DNA from: Drosophila persimilis
Lineage: Eukaryota > Arthropoda > Insecta > Diptera > Drosophilidae
Direction: 5' to 3'
Length of the DNA: 64,000 bases
Assembly: GCF_003286085.1 (NCBI RefSeq)
Contig: NW_020825289.1
Span: 9,672,001-9,736,000 of the forward strand
Shown here: piece by piece, positions 59,043 through 64,000 of the stretch
Position numbering within the stretch: position 1 is the stretch's first letter
Layout: each line of letters begins with the position of its first letter
Program-made: the position numbers and the translations under genes
Notes under the pieces: generated by a model
The model's input: the letters and a program-made list of their open reading frames with translations, nothing else
What the model was told of the DNA's origin: nothing
Database searches by the model: none

Positions 59043-60595
59043 ATGCACAAAAAATTGACTGCTGCTACCGACGCCAGGACCTTCTCAACCGTGAGTGGTC
59101 TTTAAATAGCTAGCCGAACGCTGCGCAAAGCGTGGAGGTCCAAATTGAATGTTATTTGATTGTGTCATACGCGGGTAAGCTCTGAACTTAGTGTGAATCA
59201 CATGCCCCATGACTCCACCCTTTGCAGGCATACGAAATGATGGGAAAGGTAACTAAGCTGGCGCTTACCAGTCGCGTCATTGTGCTGGTGGTCCAACTGC
59301 TGGCAAACTTTGCCACGCCCGACCATAAGCCCGACGTGTTCCGCATGCCGCAATCCGAAGGCCCCAAGAAGAATGGACCGTTTCCTTGGCTCGACGAACT
59401 GGTCCTACAGAGCTTGTCGGGCCTACGGCACTGGGATGGCGAGTACTTCCTGCACATAGCCAGCAATTTGTACACCTATGAGAACACCCTGGCGTTCTAT
59501 CCTCTGTATCCCGTCGTTGTGCGTCACGTGGCACAGGCGTGCCAGCATCTGGGAATACCATTGTCCCGAGACGCGCTCATCTTGCTCGTGGCAGTGGCCC
59601 TCAATGTTTTAATTTTCTGCAAGACGGCCAACGTACTATACAAGCTGACCCAACGGATGTTCAACGACCACAACAAGAGCTGGAACGCGGCTTTGATTTT
59701 CTGCTTCAATCCGGCGTCGATATTCTTTAGTGCCGCCTACTCGGAGACCTTCTTTGCCTTCGCCAGCTTCTCCCTTATGCTGGAGTGCATGAGATCTGAA
59801 AAGGACTTTCGGACTCTTCGGCTGGGAGCTGCCTTGACTGGATGCTTTGTCTGTCGCTCCAATGGACTCCTAACTCTGGGATTTCCCTTGTATTTCCTTG
59901 CTCGCCACATTCTGCTCTCTACAAGCTCGGTCCAGCGCTGCTGGCAGCTCTTTAAAATGGGCCTGGCAATGCTTGTTGCTCTTGGAATCCTCCACACATA
60001 CTACTTCTACATCTACCGACTATACTGCTTGCCAGATGTTAAGGTGCAGCATGCCCAGCACGTCGTGGACTATGCCAAGGAGAGGAGCTACTTGATATCT
60101 GGCCAGGCATCGGTTGGTTCGCCCTGGTGCGGATACACCCTGCCGTTCCCCTACACGTATGTCCAATCCCACTACTGGGATGTTGGATTTCTGCGCTATT
60201 ACAAGTGGAAACAGCTTCCCAACTTTCTGTTGGCACTCCCGATGCTGCTCTTCATGCATTGGCACTGCTACGACTACATCAGGAAGCTCGTGGCCAACAC
60301 ATGGTCGAAGATCAGCCCGTCCGAGTACCAAGGCATCCTTAAGGAGCACATTTCTTTCCCATTCGTTCTACACGCCGCTGTGCTCACCCTCGTCTGCACG
60401 TTGTACGTTCACATTCAAGTGTCCACCCGACTCTTGGCCTCGGCTACGCCCGTGTTCTATTGGTTTGCCGCCGATTACATGCCCAACACATTCCAGCTCT
60501 CTTTCCGCTCCAAGGCGGGGGCACTGTTCATATGGTGCCTCACATACAGCTTGGTGGGCACTGTTCTCTTCAGCAACAACTACCCATGGACGTAA
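59043..60595 (+). CDS. PIG-V: GPI mannosyltransferase 2 (PIG-V; fly 'vegetable')
   Basis: ER membrane enzyme that adds the second mannose to the glycosylphosphatidylinositol anchor precursor using dolichol-phosphate-mannose. The main exon is 59228-60595. It encodes a multi-pass protein with a lumenal WDGEYFLHIA motif after the first helix (the PIG-V WD.E.FL signature), FYPLYPVVVRH, FCFNPASIFFSAAYSE and many hydrophobic helices. A short upstream exon (59043-59090, MHKKLTAATDARTFST) with GTGAGT donor and TTTGCAG acceptor joins in phase and gives 472 residues. Alternatively translation starts at the ATG pair at 59237, 453 residues, which places the start close to the first helix as in other PIG-Vs. 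The stop is followed by AT-rich DNA with AATTAAA near 60700. Confidence 0.92.
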
Positions 60596-60729
60596 AGTGG
60601 ATGAGAGGATAAGGAGCACGAGCGCTGGCTGCCAAAGAGACTGTACATCCGAAAGGATTAAATTTGTAGCATGTAAATATTATTCATAATGTTGACCGCA
60701 AAATTGAATTAAATTTTTGAACTACGACT

Positions 60730-60776
60730 AATCGATATCAGCTCATGCCAGCCACACATCACTATGTCTATCGATT
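60730..60776. promoter_or_regulatory. DRE-like pair upstream of the C1orf43 homologue
   Basis: AATCGATA at 60730-60737 and TATCGATT at 60769-60776, each one base from the DREF consensus, within 130 bases of the start codon at 60861. Confidence 0.55.
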
Positions 60777-60860
60777 TCCAAATCAGCTGTTGGGGTGAAG
60801 AGCAAAAACAAAGCGAAAATTGTTTATCTGCACGATACGAGGGAATAAAAAAAGCAATAA

Positions 60861-61954
60861 ATGGATGGGCTGCACCTACATAAGATAAGCGACTTGCGCT
60901 CTCCAGAAAGTCCGGGCAAGGACGCCACAAGCAGCAACATGGAGCAGCTTTCGGGTGTTATGATAATCATCATTATCAGTGGAGGTGTGCTCACATCCTT
61001 GATGCTATTTATCTTTGCAAAGCGTCAGATAATGCGGTTCCAGCTGCGTGGACGTCGCGGCCCTCATGTTCCAGTGGGCAACGACGCCAAGAAGGTGCTG
61101 CGTCGGGAGATCGAACGGCGATTGGACTGCATCCAGAAGATAGCGCAGGAGCCAAAGCTGCTCTGGACCGACGGCGACAAGTACATAGTGCCGCCGGAGC
61201 AGGAGGAGCCTCTGCCGCCTTATTACTACAGAATGAAGGCTGTGGACGACGTGAAGTTGCTGGAATCTGAGATCGCCCGGGCCGATGGCAGCTCACGGCA
61301 CGCCCACGAGAGCCTTCGTGCCTTTCTCCTTACCACGCTGTCGATCCCACTTACCGGTGCGGGTCAACGCATGATTCACCAGTACTGCGACATGTACGAG
61401 CACGCTCGCCACGATCCCAACGAGTTTGGCAAGGACGAATACGAGGCGTATCACCATTTGTTGCTGAAGCTCATGGAAGCGTAAGTACACACTGCTCCCG
61501 TCTGGCTAGATTTCTAATGAAACACTCTTTTAGATCCAAGCAGCTGAAGAATTACAACTCTAGGAAGGCCTCACCGGCCCGCACTCCACGCAAGCAAACC
61601 AAAATGCACTCTCTACTGGATCCGGCTCGCCTGCGTCCTCCCACATCCTTAGACAATGTGCAACCGAGCAGTGAGCTGACTTCAGGCCAGCATGCCAAGG
61701 TGAACATGACACTCGGCTTGCAGGGCGTCCCTATCGACGGCATCGCGGAGCTGGCCACCAATCCTCTGCATTTGCAGGCCCCAGCCGAAAGGGATCTCAT
61801 TATACGCAGCAGAATCAAGACTCCCACACTGGACGACATCATTGTGGAAGCGGACCACCATCAGAGCAGCGATGGTACTGCCGTGGACGGGGCGGAGAAC
61901 GAAATAAGAAGCATCTCCGCTATGCAATTCCAAAGGAATGCCAGTAATGTCTAA
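60861..61954 (+). CDS. C1orf43/NICE-3 family single-pass membrane protein
   Basis: Exons 60861-61480 and 61534-61954, phase-2 junction (GTAAGT donor, TTTTAG acceptor), 346 residues. One transmembrane helix (GVMIIIIISGGVLTSLMLFIF) is followed by the family signature FAKRQIMRFQLRGRRGPHVPVG, which closely matches human C1orf43. The middle is helical (RREIERRLDCIQKI, YYYRMKAVD). The second exon has a longer Ser/Thr/Pro-rich tail than in human, and ends with an acidic low-complexity segment. The first Met is used; a second at residue 27 is just before the helix and is also plausible. The family has been linked to the Golgi/mitochondria and phagocytosis in mammals, but its biochemical role is unclear. 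AATAAA at 62026-62031. Confidence 0.9.
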
Positions 61955-62025
61955 GCCATCGCCCAAAGAACACTCATAATAAGTATATCCCTATAGAAAC
62001 AAGCGAAACCCGCTTTGGTTCTTCC

Positions 62026-62031
62026 AATAAA
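62026..62031 (+). terminator. Poly(A) signal of the C1orf43 homologue
   Basis: AATAAA 72 bases past the stop codon. Confidence 0.7.
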
Positions 62032-62108
62032 ATATGCAATTATTTTAAAGGCCATTTCCATAACAAAATAAAACTATTTAAATATAATCTTTTCAGTTAA
62101 ATGGAAAC

Positions 62109-64000
<1,892 letters not shown>

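Noticed and set aside
59277..60349. Minus-strand open frames opposite PIG-V
   Set aside because: Shadows of the conserved PIG-V reading frame.

Overview
The window is Drosophila nuclear DNA. Genes have many short introns of 57-75 nt with GT-AG ends, several promoters carry DRE-like TATCGATA motifs, and dinucleotide repeats are abundant. The protein set is a fly set with the layout expected around cytological 53E on 2R (Muller element C). The style of the simple repeats, with many ACATATGTACATA-type runs, and a P-element-like MITE would fit the obscura group. The species call is an inference.

Left part (1-29,150). It opens inside the C1 region of the eye-enriched protein kinase C gene inaC, whose remaining nine exons run to 2,277. 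About 27 kb with little coding capacity follows. It holds one intronless RNA polymerase subunit gene (Rpb5, minus strand, 18,899-19,531), simple repeats, small palindromes and two GC-richer blocks (about 24.5-25.0 kb and 27.4-28.0 kb) that look like alternative 5' ends of Pkc53E.

Middle (29,151-47,000). Pkc53E, a second conventional PKC and tandem paralogue of inaC, can be joined from 13 exons into a 675-residue protein. Its long central intron contains a second, phase-compatible copy of the C1B exon (38,586-38,697). A mutually exclusive swap would change C1B positions known to matter for diacylglycerol/phorbol binding (Tyr22 to His, Gln27 to Lys). The same intron carries a 174-bp P-element-type MITE and two tandem genes for small secreted proteins with identical six-cysteine spacing.

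Right part (48,000-64,000). This block is gene-dense: an orphan rhodopsin-type GPCR, a small secreted glycoprotein, two copies of a V-ATPase proteolipid gene, a six-exon GON4L homologue (mute) with Ufm1 nested antisense in an intron, PIG-V, a C1orf43/NICE-3 homologue and a GAPDH-like gene with an unusual Cys/Lys-rich tail. The two V-ATPase genes sit in a tandem segmental duplication that also left broken copies of the GPCR, the secreted gene and the GON4L last exon. Their coding parts are far more alike than the flanks, which suggests gene conversion.

Functionally, inaC and Pkc53E are Ca2+/diacylglycerol-responsive kinases, and inaC acts in the phototransduction complex. The right-hand genes are mostly housekeeping (UFMylation, GPI-anchor synthesis, chromatin) mixed with genes of a type often restricted to testis in flies (V-ATPase c paralogue, GAPDH paralogue). 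Exon joins were made by eye from splice motifs, phase and family alignment.
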